A stretch of 64,000 nt of DNA from Amorphus orientalis (GTDB lineage Bacteria; Pseudomonadota; Alphaproteobacteria; Rhizobiales; Amorphaceae), in contig NZ_JAUSUL010000002.1 in NCBI RefSeq assembly GCF_030814015.1, positions 248,001 through 312,000 of the forward strand, in the 5' to 3' direction. The notes under the pieces were generated by a model that made no database searches, had not been told where the DNA came from, and was given only the letters and a program-made list of their open reading frames with translations. The translations under genes were made by a program, and so were the position numbers. This document shows, piece after piece, positions 16,307 through 24,885 of the stretch (positions within the stretch are counted from its first letter, which is position 1; every line of letters starts with the position of its first letter).

Positions 16307-18379
16307 CTAGAACCGGTAGCGCAGGCTGCCGATGATGGTGCGGCCCGGATCCTTGTAGCAGTAGCCGTCGGCACAGATCGTGCCGCGCTCGTCGAACAGG
16401 TTCGTGGCGTTGACCTGCAGGCGGACGCCCTCGAGCTTCGGAGTGCGATAGTCGAAGTCGTAGTGGAGGGCGGCGTCGACGAAGGTCCGCGCATCGTTCT
16501 TGATGATGTTGTAGTCGTCGCCGTAGCTCTCGCCGAGATAGCGGACGCCCAGTCCGCCGCCGAGACCGGCTGCAAAGCCCTTCTGGAAGGTGTAGTCGGC
16601 GAAGATCGCGGCCTGATGGAACGGCACGCCGTTCAGCTTGTTGCCCTCGGTGTCGCGGGCGCCTTCCTGGATCTCGATGTTGTTGTAGCCGTACGAGGCG
16701 GTCAGGCTGAGGCCCTGGGTGAGGCTGGCGACGGCTTCGATCTCGAAGCCCGTGTTCAGCATGTCCTGCTGAACCTGCTCGTTGATGCCGGTGGAGGCGT
16801 CGAACACCACGCCGTCCGTCATGTCGATCTGGTAGACCGAGGCGGTCACGAGCGCGTTGTAGCCGGGGATGGCGTATTTCACGCCGCCTTCGACCTGGGT
16901 GGCGCTGGTCGGCTTGGCGGGCGCGCCGGTGATCAGCGTGCCCACGTTGGGCGTGAACGTCGTGCCGTAGCTGACATAGGGAACGAGGCCCCAGGGCGTC
17001 CGGTAGGACAGCGCTGCCCGGTAGGTCCACTCTTCGTCGTTCTGTTCCACCGGTGCGGCGGCAGCCGTGTCGGTGTCGGCGTGCAGCCAGTCGTAGCGGG
17101 TGCCGAGATTGATGATGAAGTTGTCGATCTCGATCTCGTCGTTGGCGTAGATGCCGAACTGCTGCTGGGTCTGGCTCTCGTTCCAGGTGGCCACCGGCGG
17201 TGCGCCGTCGCGCGGCAGGGTGCCGTAGCCAAGGTAGTTGTCGTAGTCGACCCAGTTGTAGGCCGCGCCGACCAGGAAGGTGTGGCTGGCGATGCCGGTG
17301 TCGAACTCCGCCTTCAGGAAGTTGTCCGTGACGAAGGTATTCATGTTGTCCTGGGCCAGGCCGGCATAGTGGGTGCGCGGGGTGAGCGTGGCGATGCCGG
17401 AATATTCTTCGTTCACGTCGACGGCGGCGTAGCGGCTGTTGGAGAACACCGAGAACGTCTCGTTGAAGCGGTGTTCGAACTCGTAGCCGACCCGCCACTG
17501 GTCCTGGCTGAACTCGTTGTAGGACGGATCCGGCTCCGGAATGTCGAGAACCTCGGTGCCGTCGAAATAGTAGAAGGTGCTGCCGCCGGTGGAGGCGTTC
17601 ATGTATTCGCCGAGCACGGTCAGCGTGGTGTCGTCGGTCGGCTTGAAGGTGATCGCCGGGGCAATGTAGACGCGGTCGTCGGGGACGGCGTCCATCTCCG
17701 TTCCGGAATCGCGAAGCACGCCGGTCAGGCGGTAGAGCACCGTTCCTTCGTCGTTCAGCGGGCCGGACAGATCCATGTTGCCCTGAATGCGGTCATAGGT
17801 GCCGCCTTCGACCATGACTTCGCGGAAGGGCTGCTCGGTCGGCTTCTTGGTGACCAGGTTGACGATGCCGCCGGGGCTCGACGCGCCGTAGAGGGTGCCG
17901 GACGGGCCCTTCAGGACCTCGATGGCTTCCAGTCCGTAGGTTTCCGACCGGAACTGGCCGTTCGGCGAGGCGAACTGGCGCAGGCCGTCACGGTAGAGAC
18001 CGTTATAGGTGACGCTGAAACCGCGCAGATAGAACGCATCGAAGCGGGGCTGGAAGCCGAACGCACCGGTGGTCACGCCGGGAACGTAGGACACGGCCTG
18101 GTCGACGGCCTGGGGGTTGAGGTCTTCCAGCTGCTTCTGGGTGACGATGGAGATCGACTGGGGGATGTCGACGATCGGCGTTTCCGACTTGGCGCCGATG
18201 CGGCCGGAGATGGGCACGTAGCCGTCCTGGACGAGACCCTGGTTGCTCTGGGCCTGAACGTCGATCGTATCGAGGACGATCGCCTGGTCCTGGGCGAAGG
18301 CGGGAGAGGCGGCCAGGGGAAGAACGAGGGCCGCGGTCGCGAGCCTCTGGGAAGTCCGTCTCGACGTGTGATCTGGCAT
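16307..18379 (-). CDS. TonB-dependent siderophore receptor
   Basis: A 690-residue outer-membrane receptor with a Sec signal peptide ending AFA-QDQ (about residue 29). A plug domain runs from about 60 to 180 (VDIPQSISIVTQKQLED, YLRGF, GLEAIEVLKGPSGTLYG, GGIVNLVTKKP) and a beta-barrel follows, ending in the terminal aromatic signature RYRF. Length and plug motifs match FhuA/FoxA-type ferric hydroxamate receptors. ATG start with AAAGGA upstream. A TGA-N9-TCA iron operator lies 191 bases upstream of the start. With no siderophore synthesis genes nearby it may serve to use siderophores made by others. Confidence 0.92.
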   Translation of the reverse strand: MPDHTSRRTSQRLATAALVLPLAASPAFAQDQAIVLDTIDVQAQSNQGLVQDGYVPISGRIGAKSETPIVDIPQSISIVTQKQLEDLNPQAVDQAVSYVPGVTTGAFGFQPRFDAFYLRGFSVTYNGLYRDGLRQFASPNGQFRSETYGLEAIEVLKGPSGTLYGASSPGGIVNLVTKKPTEQPFREVMVEGGTYDRIQGNMDLSGPLNDEGTVLYRLTGVLRDSGTEMDAVPDDRVYIAPAITFKPTDDTTLTVLGEYMNASTGGSTFYYFDGTEVLDIPEPDPSYNEFSQDQWRVGYEFEHRFNETFSVFSNSRYAAVDVNEEYSGIATLTPRTHYAGLAQDNMNTFVTDNFLKAEFDTGIASHTFLVGAAYNWVDYDNYLGYGTLPRDGAPPVATWNESQTQQQFGIYANDEIEIDNFIINLGTRYDWLHADTDTAAAAPVEQNDEEWTYRAALSYRTPWGLVPYVSYGTTFTPNVGTLITGAPAKPTSATQVEGGVKYAIPGYNALVTASVYQIDMTDGVVFDASTGINEQVQQDMLNTGFEIEAVASLTQGLSLTASYGYNNIEIQEGARDTEGNKLNGVPFHQAAIFADYTFQKGFAAGLGGGLGVRYLGESYGDDYNIIKNDARTFVDAALHYDFDYRTPKLEGVRLQVNATNLFDERGTICADGYCYKDPGRTIIGSLRYRF

Positions 18380-18564
18380 GACGCGTCCTTTACTGAGCTT
18401 CCGGCGGGCCGAAGGCGTCGCCTGTTTGTCTTGCCGGCGGACACCGACGGAGGTGTCGGTCCGGTCCGATCCGCCGGGCCTGTCCGCGCAGTTGGCAGGT
18501 GACGTCTCTGGCCAAGGCGTCTCGGGGCTGCCAGAATGTCGGCGCGGACGGGTGGCGACCGGAT

Positions 18565-18589
18565 ATTCTTGACCTCAGTAGTCAAGAAT
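18565..18589. promoter_or_regulatory. Iron-responsive operator (RirA-type IRO box)
   Basis: A perfect inverted repeat of ATTCTTGAC and GTCAAGAAT around a 7-base spacer. Inside it lies TGA-N9-TCA (18570-18584), the core of the iron-responsive operator bound by RirA in alphaproteobacteria. It is upstream of the siderophore receptor on the minus strand and should repress the uptake operon when iron is sufficient. A Fur-family regulator is less likely because the classic Irr/Fur spacing is not seen. Confidence 0.72.
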
Positions 18590-18934
18590 CGAATTGACGG
18601 TCAATGCAGGTAAGTGACGCTTGCGTGTATCTGTTGCCGAGCCGCCACAGGCTGAGCGCGGCAGCTTCTGTCAGAACGATTCCAACAAGCGACGTAAGGT
18701 GTTAGCCGAGCAGGGGTTACCGTTCTGAGCGGCCCGCGCGCGGCAAACGGGAAGGTTTTTGGCGGCGGCTCGCGTTCGGGTCGCGCCGCCTTCCTGGCGT
18801 ATACCCGAGGTAGGTCGGGGTCCGGCCATCGCCCCTCTTGGGATCTCATATCCGGATCGCTAGAGTACCGAATCTGTCGGAAGGGGCGCCACGCGAAGCG
18901 CCCGCCGCCGGGTGGAGCGAACCGAGGCACACGC
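18590..18934. other. Non-coding stretch between the iron operator and acyl-CoA dehydrogenase
   Basis: No gene that I can support. The minus-strand open frame here reaches into the antisense of the acyl-CoA dehydrogenase and has no family features. The stretch presumably carries the plus-strand promoter for the dehydrogenase gene; I could not place -10 or -35 elements confidently. Short GC-rich inverted repeats are present but none is striking. Confidence 0.4.
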
Positions 18935-20077
18935 ATGGATTTTTCGTTTAGCGAGGAGCAGGCCGCGATCCGGGAGATGGCGCTCTCCTTCGCTGCCGAC
19001 GAGCTCGCCCCGCACGCGATCGACTGGGACCAGTCAAAGACCTTTCCGGTGGAGACGCTGCGCAAGGCAGCCGCACTCGGCATGGGCGGCATCTATGTCG
19101 CCGACGATGTCGGCGGCTCGGGGCTGACCCGTCTCGATGCCGCGCTGATCTTCGAGGCGCTGTCCACCGGCTGTCCGTCCGTCGCCGCCTACATTTCCAT
19201 CCACAACATGGCCGCCTGGATGATCGATCGGTTCGGCTCCGACGACCAGCGCAGCACCTTTCTCCCGGATCTGTGTTCGATGGACCGGCTGGCGAGCTAC
19301 TGCCTGACGGAGGCGAACGCCGGGTCGGATGCCTCGGCCCTGCGCACCAAGGCGGTGCGCGACGGCGATCACTATGTCGTGGACGGGCAGAAGCAGTTCA
19401 TCTCCGGCGCCGGCTCGACCGACCTTCTGGTCGCCATGGTCCGCACCGGCGGCGAGGGGCCGAAAGGCATCTCGACCCTCGTGATCCCGAAGGACACGCC
19501 CGGCGTCAGCTTCGGCGCCAACGAGGCGAAGATGGGCTGGAACGCCCAGCCGACACGCGCGGTGATGTTCGACGGGGCGCGCGTCCCTGTGGACAACCGG
19601 CTCGGTGACGAGGGCGACGGCTTCAGGATCGCCATGGCCGGGCTGGACGGCGGGCGGCTCAACATCGCCGCCTGCTCGCTCGGCGGGGCCCAGGCCGCGC
19701 TGGACAAGACGGTGCGCTACATGGGCGAGCGCAAGGCCTTCGGCCGACACCTGCAGGAGTTCCAGGCGCTGCAGTTCAAGGTCGCCGACATGGCGATCGA
19801 GCTGGAAGCGGCACGCACCTTTCTGTGGCGGGCCGCGGTTGCGCTGGACGGGAAGGCGCCGAACGCGACGCGGCTGTGCGCCATGGCCAAGCGCTTCGTC
19901 ACCGACACCGGCTTTACGGTCGCCAACGACGCGCTGCAGCTCCACGGCGGCTACGGCTACCTGTCGGAGTACGGGCTGGAGAAGATCGTCCGCGACCTGC
20001 GCGTCCACCAGATCCTGGAAGGCACCAACGAGATCATGCGGATGATCGTCGCTCGGGACCTGCTCGGAGTGCGGTAG
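18935..20077 (+). CDS. Acyl-CoA dehydrogenase, isobutyryl/short branched-chain type
   Basis: A 380-residue FAD enzyme that introduces a 2,3 double bond into an acyl-CoA. It has the N-terminal helical domain, the FAD-binding CLTEANAGSDASAL segment (near residues 120-133), DGQKQFISGAG, and the C-terminal HGGYGYLSEYGLEK region. The catalytic glutamate is in ILEGTNE, at about residue 362, as in isobutyryl-CoA and short-chain dehydrogenases. It is alone on the plus strand, so its pathway is not defined by neighbours; valine breakdown is the likeliest role by similarity. Confidence 0.9.
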   Translation: MDFSFSEEQAAIREMALSFAADELAPHAIDWDQSKTFPVETLRKAAALGMGGIYVADDVGGSGLTRLDAALIFEALSTGCPSVAAYISIHNMAAWMIDRFGSDDQRSTFLPDLCSMDRLASYCLTEANAGSDASALRTKAVRDGDHYVVDGQKQFISGAGSTDLLVAMVRTGGEGPKGISTLVIPKDTPGVSFGANEAKMGWNAQPTRAVMFDGARVPVDNRLGDEGDGFRIAMAGLDGGRLNIAACSLGGAQAALDKTVRYMGERKAFGRHLQEFQALQFKVADMAIELEAARTFLWRAAVALDGKAPNATRLCAMAKRFVTDTGFTVANDALQLHGGYGYLSEYGLEKIVRDLRVHQILEGTNEIMRMIVARDLLGVR

Positions 20078-20260
20078 AGCCTTTTCCGTTAGAATGGAAA
20101 GATCTGAGCAGGAAGTGCACCGGCAGCGGAGAGGGCCTCCGCGCGACGTCGCCAGAAATCCTGCGAGAGGGATGGCGCGATTCCGCTGCCGGCGGGAAGG
20201 GCGTGATGCCGTTGCATCCGCCACTGCCCCGCTTCGCAGGGCAAGGCCTGCCTCCGGTCG
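20078..20260. other. Convergent intergenic region with long inverted repeat
   Basis: Between two genes that end towards each other. It holds CCGGCAGCGGA (20120-20130), repeated in inverted orientation at 20182-20192 with 51 bases between, and a weak TTTCC/GGAAA stem near 20088-20100 close to the dehydrogenase stop. These could act as a bidirectional transcript end, but neither has a T-run. Confidence 0.4.
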
Positions 20261-21100
20261 TCACCTGTCCCGGGGCTTGCCCGTCTCCCCATGCCAGCCG
20301 AGCAGCGTGGAGATGCGCGCGGCAGTCCGGGTGATCTCTTCGGCGAGCCGGTCCCGCAGATCGGCGACGTTCTCGGGGGTGGCGGCAGCGGAGAGGTTGA
20401 TCGCCGCGACGACCTGACCGGTCATGTCGCGCACCGGCGCGGCGATGCTGGCGATGCCCGCCTCGAAGTCTCCGATATGGGCAACGTGGGCGCGGGTCCG
20501 GTCGTCGCGCCATTGGGCAAGGACGGTCGCGAGCGTTTCCGGGCTGGAGACCCCGGTCTTCTGCGCCTCGGAGCGGTAGAGCGCGACCAGGGTGTCCTCC
20601 GCCAGATCGGCCAGCAGCACGCGGCCCATGGTGGTGCTGCGGGCGGGCAGCCGGGAGCCGACATGGACGATCCCGGTCAGCCGGTGCGGCGCCGGCAGGC
20701 GCAGCACGTAGAGCACCGACGTGCCGTCGAGGACGCCCATATGGGCGGACCAGTCGGTGCGGTCCCGCAGGCGTTCCAGCTCCGGATAGGCCACCTCCAC
20801 CACCTCGCGCGTCGCCAGATAGCCATAGCCCAGGCGCAGCACCGCCGGGCCGAGCGCATAGGTCTGGGTGCGCTGGTCGTGCAGCAGGCAGCCGGTATGG
20901 GCGAGGGTATAGACGGTCCGGAACGCCGCCGAGCGGCTCGTCCCCAGAAGCTCCGCGATCTCGCTCAGGCTCAGATTCGGCCGTTCGGGCGTGAAGGCGC
21001 GCAGCACCTCCAGTCCCCGGATCAGGCCTGGAACCAGATACCGGTCCTTGCCGCCCGGCTCTGCGGGACCATCTGAATTTTCGTCGCCTGTGGTGCTCAT
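20261..21100 (-). CDS. IclR family transcriptional regulator
   Basis: A 279-residue regulator with an N-terminal winged helix (LSLSEIAELLGTSRSAAFRTVYTLAHTG, split over about residues 42-69) and a C-terminal IclR effector domain (MGVLDGTSVLYVLRL, TTMGRVLLADL, GIASIAAPVRDMTGQVVAAINLS). I chose the ATG at 21100; a TTG 39 bases upstream would read through an operator-like palindrome. It is divergent from the bicupin gene, so it probably controls that gene and itself. The effector is unknown. Confidence 0.88.
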   Translation of the reverse strand: MSTTGDENSDGPAEPGGKDRYLVPGLIRGLEVLRAFTPERPNLSLSEIAELLGTSRSAAFRTVYTLAHTGCLLHDQRTQTYALGPAVLRLGYGYLATREVVEVAYPELERLRDRTDWSAHMGVLDGTSVLYVLRLPAPHRLTGIVHVGSRLPARSTTMGRVLLADLAEDTLVALYRSEAQKTGVSSPETLATVLAQWRDDRTRAHVAHIGDFEAGIASIAAPVRDMTGQVVAAINLSAAATPENVADLRDRLAEEITRTAARISTLLGWHGETGKPRDR

Positions 21101-21102
21101 GC

Positions 21103-21118
21103 GTTTTGTATATAAAAC
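21103..21118. promoter_or_regulatory. Palindromic operator at the IclR/bicupin divergent promoter
   Basis: GTTTT-GTATAT-AAAAC, an AT-rich palindrome in GC-rich surroundings, immediately upstream of the IclR start and about 92 bases before the bicupin start. Its position fits an autoregulatory IclR site. Confidence 0.5.
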
Positions 21119-21210
21119 ATGGTATCGCCCGCAAAACAACGCGTCGCTAAGGTTGTTGCTATCGAAGGACGGGGCGCGGCCCCGATGGATCCCACCAGAG
21201 GAGCGCTGGC

Positions 21211-22161
21211 ATGAACGTTCACGCCGTGAGTGAGCCCGCCGAGCTGAAGGAGCGTCTGCTCCAGCACGTCGGCCGGTTCGTCGACAAGGAATTCGACTGG
21301 GACGCGTTCCCGAGCAACAGCGGCTTCGCCGAGCTCGAGCGGGCCCAGATGCGCTATATCGGCGCCGGTGGCTCCCCGAAGGTCGGTGACACGACCACTC
21401 TGAAGCCGGACCATTTCACCCTCAGCCTGATCTACAAGGAGCCGGGCAAGTACGCGGCCTGCCACTCCCACGAGATCGAGGAATCCTTCCTCATCATCGA
21501 CGGCGCGCTGATCGTCGGCTGGGAGAAGGACGGCGAGGTCGTCGAGGTCCGTCTCGGCCCGAAGGACATGATCCTGAACGCGCGCGAGATCGGCCACGGC
21601 TTCCGCAACGACGGCGTCGAGCCGGTGCTGATGTCGATCTCCGTCGACGTGGGCAAGCCGCTGCCGCCAGTCTACCACTACCATCCGAAGGAGCACCCGC
21701 CGGAGCTGGCCCGCTCGTTCGGCGCCCAGCCGGGCAAGACCATGCCGTTCGATCCGAAGGGCGCGCATCCGATCCAGCAGCTGATGTCGAAGTTCGTGGT
21801 CCGCCACAACGAGCTGGAGACCCGGTGGGATCCCGCCGGCTTCACCCGCAAGGTCTATGTCGGCCCGGGCGGCATCGACAACGACACCTGCCGCAAGGAG
21901 ATGCTGGGCGTGCCGATGGGCGTCGGCGTGAAGCCGTTCGTCCGCGACGTCGAAGACGCCTTCTTCGTGCTGGAAGGCAGCCTGACCGTCGGTTGGGAAG
22001 AAGACGGCAAGACGGTCGAGGTCGAGCTCGGCCCGCGCGATCTGGTCAAGACGCCGGCCGGCCAGCCGCACTGGTTCCGCAACAACTCCGCGGGCGCCGC
22101 CACCGTCTGGTACGTGATCGGCAGCTCCGCGCCGGAGAGCGTGGTCTTCGAGAAGGCCTGA
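21211..22161 (+). CDS. Bicupin domain protein
   Basis: A 316-residue protein with two cupin domains. The first (about residues 60-150) contains ACHSHEIEESFLIIDGALIVGWEKDG, with histidines and glutamate able to bind a metal. The second (about 215-305) contains the matching EDAFFVLEGSLTVGWEEDG, but lacks the first two histidines of the motif. Bicupins of this shape include ring-cleaving dioxygenases and decarboxylases; I cannot assign a reaction. ATG start with AGAGGAG upstream. It is flanked by two IclR regulators and appears monocistronic. Confidence 0.8.
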   Translation: MNVHAVSEPAELKERLLQHVGRFVDKEFDWDAFPSNSGFAELERAQMRYIGAGGSPKVGDTTTLKPDHFTLSLIYKEPGKYAACHSHEIEESFLIIDGALIVGWEKDGEVVEVRLGPKDMILNAREIGHGFRNDGVEPVLMSISVDVGKPLPPVYHYHPKEHPPELARSFGAQPGKTMPFDPKGAHPIQQLMSKFVVRHNELETRWDPAGFTRKVYVGPGGIDNDTCRKEMLGVPMGVGVKPFVRDVEDAFFVLEGSLTVGWEEDGKTVEVELGPRDLVKTPAGQPHWFRNNSAGAATVWYVIGSSAPESVVFEKA

Positions 22162-22226
22162 CCTCTGCCATTCGTCCGGTCGCGGATCGCCGCGGCCGGG
22201 CACCCGTTTCGAGCCGCGTGATGGCT

Positions 22227-23012
22227 CTAAAGGGCGCAGCCCAGATTCTGGGAAATGTCGCGCGCGGTCCTGCGGATGTCCGCCTCGATGTCCCTGAGCT
22301 TCTCGTTGTCCTTCTCGAACACCCAGTCGGGACCGGACACGTTAATCGCAGCCACCGCCCGGCCGGTCCGGTCGAAGACCGCGCAGGCGCAGGAGCCGAT
22401 ACCCTGTTCGAAGTTCGCCGCGCTCCAGGCAATGCCTGCGGCCCGGTCGCTCGCGATCTGCGCGGCCAGCGCTTCGTAGCTGGTCGCCGTCTTGCTGGAA
22501 AAGCCTTCCATCTCCGCGTCCTTGTAAAGGGCGGCAAGGTCGGCCTCGTCGAGATCGGCGAGCAGGATCCGGCCCATGGTCGTGGCGTGGGCCGGCAGCC
22601 GCGTCCCTTCCCGGACGTTGGACACGAGCTGCGCATTCGGGGATGTGCGCACGAGATACACGACGTCGCGCCCGTCGAGAATTCCGAGATGCGCAGACAA
22701 GCCGGTCTTCTCGGCCAGCGTGGCGAGGCGCGGGCGGCTGACCTGGATGACGTCGCGTCCGTTCATGGAATCGCTGGCCAGCCCGACCAGGCCGAGGCCG
22801 AGCCGGTAGCCGGCGCCGGGTTCGCGCTCCTCGATCATGCGCTCGTCGTGGAGGGTATGGAGCAGCCGGATCAGCGTCGTCCGGTTGATCGACAGGTCCT
22901 TCGCCGCCTTGGAAATGTTCGCGCAGGTGTTGCCGGCGCCGATATATTTGAGAACCGCGATCGCGCGTCGAACGGGCGGGACTTCGTAGGCGGTCGGTTT
23001 CTGGACGTTCAT
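22227..23012 (-). CDS. IclR family transcriptional regulator
   Basis: A 261-residue regulator with an N-terminal winged helix (ISKAAKDLSINRTTLIRLLHTL) and an IclR effector domain (LGILDGRDVVYLVRTS, TTMGRILLADLDEADLAALY, GIGSCACAVFDRTGRAVAAINVSG). The ATG at 23012 is preceded by GGGGGAA. It lies 115 bases downstream of the flavodoxin stop on the same strand as the large catabolic operon, so it may regulate that operon, although the operator found there looks unlike known IclR sites. Confidence 0.87.
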   Translation of the reverse strand: MNVQKPTAYEVPPVRRAIAVLKYIGAGNTCANISKAAKDLSINRTTLIRLLHTLHDERMIEEREPGAGYRLGLGLVGLASDSMNGRDVIQVSRPRLATLAEKTGLSAHLGILDGRDVVYLVRTSPNAQLVSNVREGTRLPAHATTMGRILLADLDEADLAALYKDAEMEGFSSKTATSYEALAAQIASDRAAGIAWSAANFEQGIGSCACAVFDRTGRAVAAINVSGPDWVFEKDNEKLRDIEADIRRTARDISQNLGCAL

Positions 23013-23090
23013 GGCGTTCCCCCCGGGGCGCGCATCTGCCGATGGGCGTCCGGTCACGTGCAACTTGGCTCAAGCGCTCCGGCGGTGTCC

Positions 23091-23106
23091 GTCGGGTGGA
23101 CCCGAC
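23091..23106 (-). terminator. Candidate stem after the flavodoxin gene
   Basis: GTCGGGT and ACCCGAC are separated by two bases, 21 bases after the flavodoxin stop on the minus strand. The two-base loop would open by one or two pairs in practice. It may mark the end of the nine-gene operon. Confidence 0.35.
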
Positions 23107-23127
23107 TCGCGCCGATCGGCAAAGGTT

Positions 23128-23601
23128 CTACGCATCGGAGGCGGCGGACAAGAGCGGTTCGGCCTCGGCGACCCGCTGGTCGGCCCAGTCGGTTGCCAGA
23201 TCTTCCGGCAGGTCTTCGCCCGACGCGTCGTGGGTCAGACGCTCGCCGACCCTGGTGGCGCCGTGCGCGGTCAGAAGCTCTTCCATCCGCTTGGAGCCGT
23301 GGTTGAAGGTCTCGTCGTACTCGCTGTCGCCCATGCCGAAGATCGCGAAGTGGATGCCGGCCAGATCCGGCTTCCTCGCATCCATCGCTTCCGCGAACGG
23401 CTGGGCGGATGCGGGCAGCTCGCCGTCGCCGTAGGTCGAACAGATGACGATGTAGAACCGCGCCTTGTCGAAGCCGTCCGGGTCGAATTCGGCGAGATTG
23501 CTCACCTCGACCTCGTGCGATCCTTCCAGGTGGGACTGCAGGTCCTCCGAAAGCATCTCCGCGTTTCCGGTTTCCGTGCCGTAGAGGATGGTGATGTCCA
23601 T
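23128..23601 (-). CDS. Flavodoxin
   Basis: A 157-residue FMN protein. The N-terminal loop TILYGTETGNAEML binds the FMN phosphate, and CSTYGDGELPASAQPF and FGMGDSEYDETFN flank the isoalloxazine ring, as in the flavodoxin domains of sulfite reductase-like proteins. It carries one or two electrons. Its start overlaps the reductase stop as TGATG, so the two proteins are likely partners: the FprA-like enzyme reduces flavodoxin, which may then feed an oxygenase such as the Rieske protein encoded at 35858-36907. That last link is inference. Confidence 0.88.
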   Translation of the reverse strand: MDITILYGTETGNAEMLSEDLQSHLEGSHEVEVSNLAEFDPDGFDKARFYIVICSTYGDGELPASAQPFAEAMDARKPDLAGIHFAIFGMGDSEYDETFNHGSKRMEELLTAHGATRVGERLTHDASGEDLPEDLATDWADQRVAEAEPLLSAASDA

Positions 23602-24875
23602 CAGCGTGTCTCCCGTTTCGCGCCGGCTGCGGCGAGCATGTCTTCGACCAGCGTGAGCTTGCGCCGGCAGCGTCCGTCGGGAACGTCCGCCGTTTCGGCC
23701 TCGTCGATGCGCAGCCAGCCTTCGTAGTCGGTAACCGTGTCGAACCGCGCGCGGATCGCCGTCGCACCCGGCCGGTCGCCGGCGGGCGGATGTGCCTCCA
23801 GATCGGCGGCGATGCGCTTGGCGAGCTCCTGGGCGTCGGCGCGGTTCTCCGGGATGGTGCCGCGCGGGCCGCGCTTGAACCATCCGGCCAGATAGAGCCC
23901 AGGCTCGACCGCGCCCGCCTCCGCATCGACGGCCCGCGACAGGAGCGCCTCCCGGTCCATCGCCCGATCGTCGTCGAAGCCGATCGCGGTGATCAGAGTA
24001 TCGCAGGCGATCACGAGTTCTTCACCGCCGCCGGCCTTGTGAAAGTGCGCCTCTGAGACGGTGCCATCCGCGCCCGTGGCCCGTTCCGGCACCCATCCGA
24101 AGCGGAACGTCACCGTCTTGTCGGCATCCGACGCGCCGGCCTCCCCCAGTTCGCGGAGCGCTGCCAGGCGCTTGTCCTCGCCGTCTTCGGCAGGCGGCAG
24201 GTCCTCGACCACGAACCGCGTGGCCGACAGCTTGCCGAGCTCGCGGATCATGACCGGATCGAAGCGGGCGGCGTCAGCCGGCGACCGGCCGACGATGTCG
24301 ATGGTCTGAAGCCCGGCCTCCGACAGGCGCTGCGTATGGGTGTCGGCCAGGTCCGAGCCCTCGAATTCGTGGGGCGTCTTGGCGAGAATGCGGAGAATGT
24401 CGATCGCCACGTTGCCGTTGCCGACGATGACGACGTTCCGCCCGAGCCCCGGGATCCGCCCGGCCTCGTCGGGATGGTCGTTCCAGTGCCGGGTCAGGAA
24501 ACCGGCCCGGAAGATGCCGTCCAGTTCCTCGCCGGGAATGCCGAGCTTGCGATCGGCGGACAGACCGGTGGCGAGCACCACCACGTCATAGAACTCGCGC
24601 AGTTCAGCAAGGGTCAGATCGGCGTCGTGCTCGGGATCTCCGATCCTGAGATTGCCGACGAAGCCGACGCCCTGCTTCTCGAACAACCGGGCGAACTGGC
24701 GCACCACGCCCTTCGTGCCCTGATGGTCCGGCGCCACCCCGTAGCGCACCAGACCGTAGGGCACCGGAAGCCGGTCGATCAGGTCGATGTGGATGTCGTC
24801 GCGAAGCTTGCCGAGCGCCTGGGCGAGATAGCATCCCGAGGGGCCGGCTCCGACGATGGCGATCTGGACGGTCAC
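23601..24875 (-). CDS. FAD-dependent ferredoxin/flavodoxin-NADP reductase (FprA/adrenodoxin reductase type)
   Basis: A 424-residue flavoenzyme starting with the FAD-binding IAIVGAGPSGCYLAQAL motif, followed by PVPYGLVRYGVAPDHQ, a hallmark of the adrenodoxin reductase/FprA class. The NADPH-binding region is VVIVGNGNVAIDILRIL, and the C-terminal LYLAGWFKRGPRGTIPEN is also class-typical. It transfers electrons from NADPH to a small carrier, here most likely the adjacent flavodoxin. The gene is 10 bases downstream of the SDR gene, within the catabolic operon. Confidence 0.9.
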   Translation of the reverse strand: MTVQIAIVGAGPSGCYLAQALGKLRDDIHIDLIDRLPVPYGLVRYGVAPDHQGTKGVVRQFARLFEKQGVGFVGNLRIGDPEHDADLTLAELREFYDVVVLATGLSADRKLGIPGEELDGIFRAGFLTRHWNDHPDEAGRIPGLGRNVVIVGNGNVAIDILRILAKTPHEFEGSDLADTHTQRLSEAGLQTIDIVGRSPADAARFDPVMIRELGKLSATRFVVEDLPPAEDGEDKRLAALRELGEAGASDADKTVTFRFGWVPERATGADGTVSEAHFHKAGGGEELVIACDTLITAIGFDDDRAMDREALLSRAVDAEAGAVEPGLYLAGWFKRGPRGTIPENRADAQELAKRIAADLEAHPPAGDRPGATAIRARFDTVTDYEGWLRIDEAETADVPDGRCRRKLTLVEDMLAAAGAKRETR

Positions 24876-24885
24876 GTGCTTTCCC

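Noticed and set aside
15407-18502. A 1031-codon plus-strand open frame opposite fhuC and the siderophore receptor
   Set aside because: Antisense to two well-supported genes; composition is typical of GC-rich shadow translation and no start signal or domain is seen.
20188-20225. GGGAA and GCCACTG words resembling parts of a cobalamin riboswitch
   Set aside because: The spacing and the B12 box do not match, and the region lies between convergent gene ends rather than ahead of a gene.
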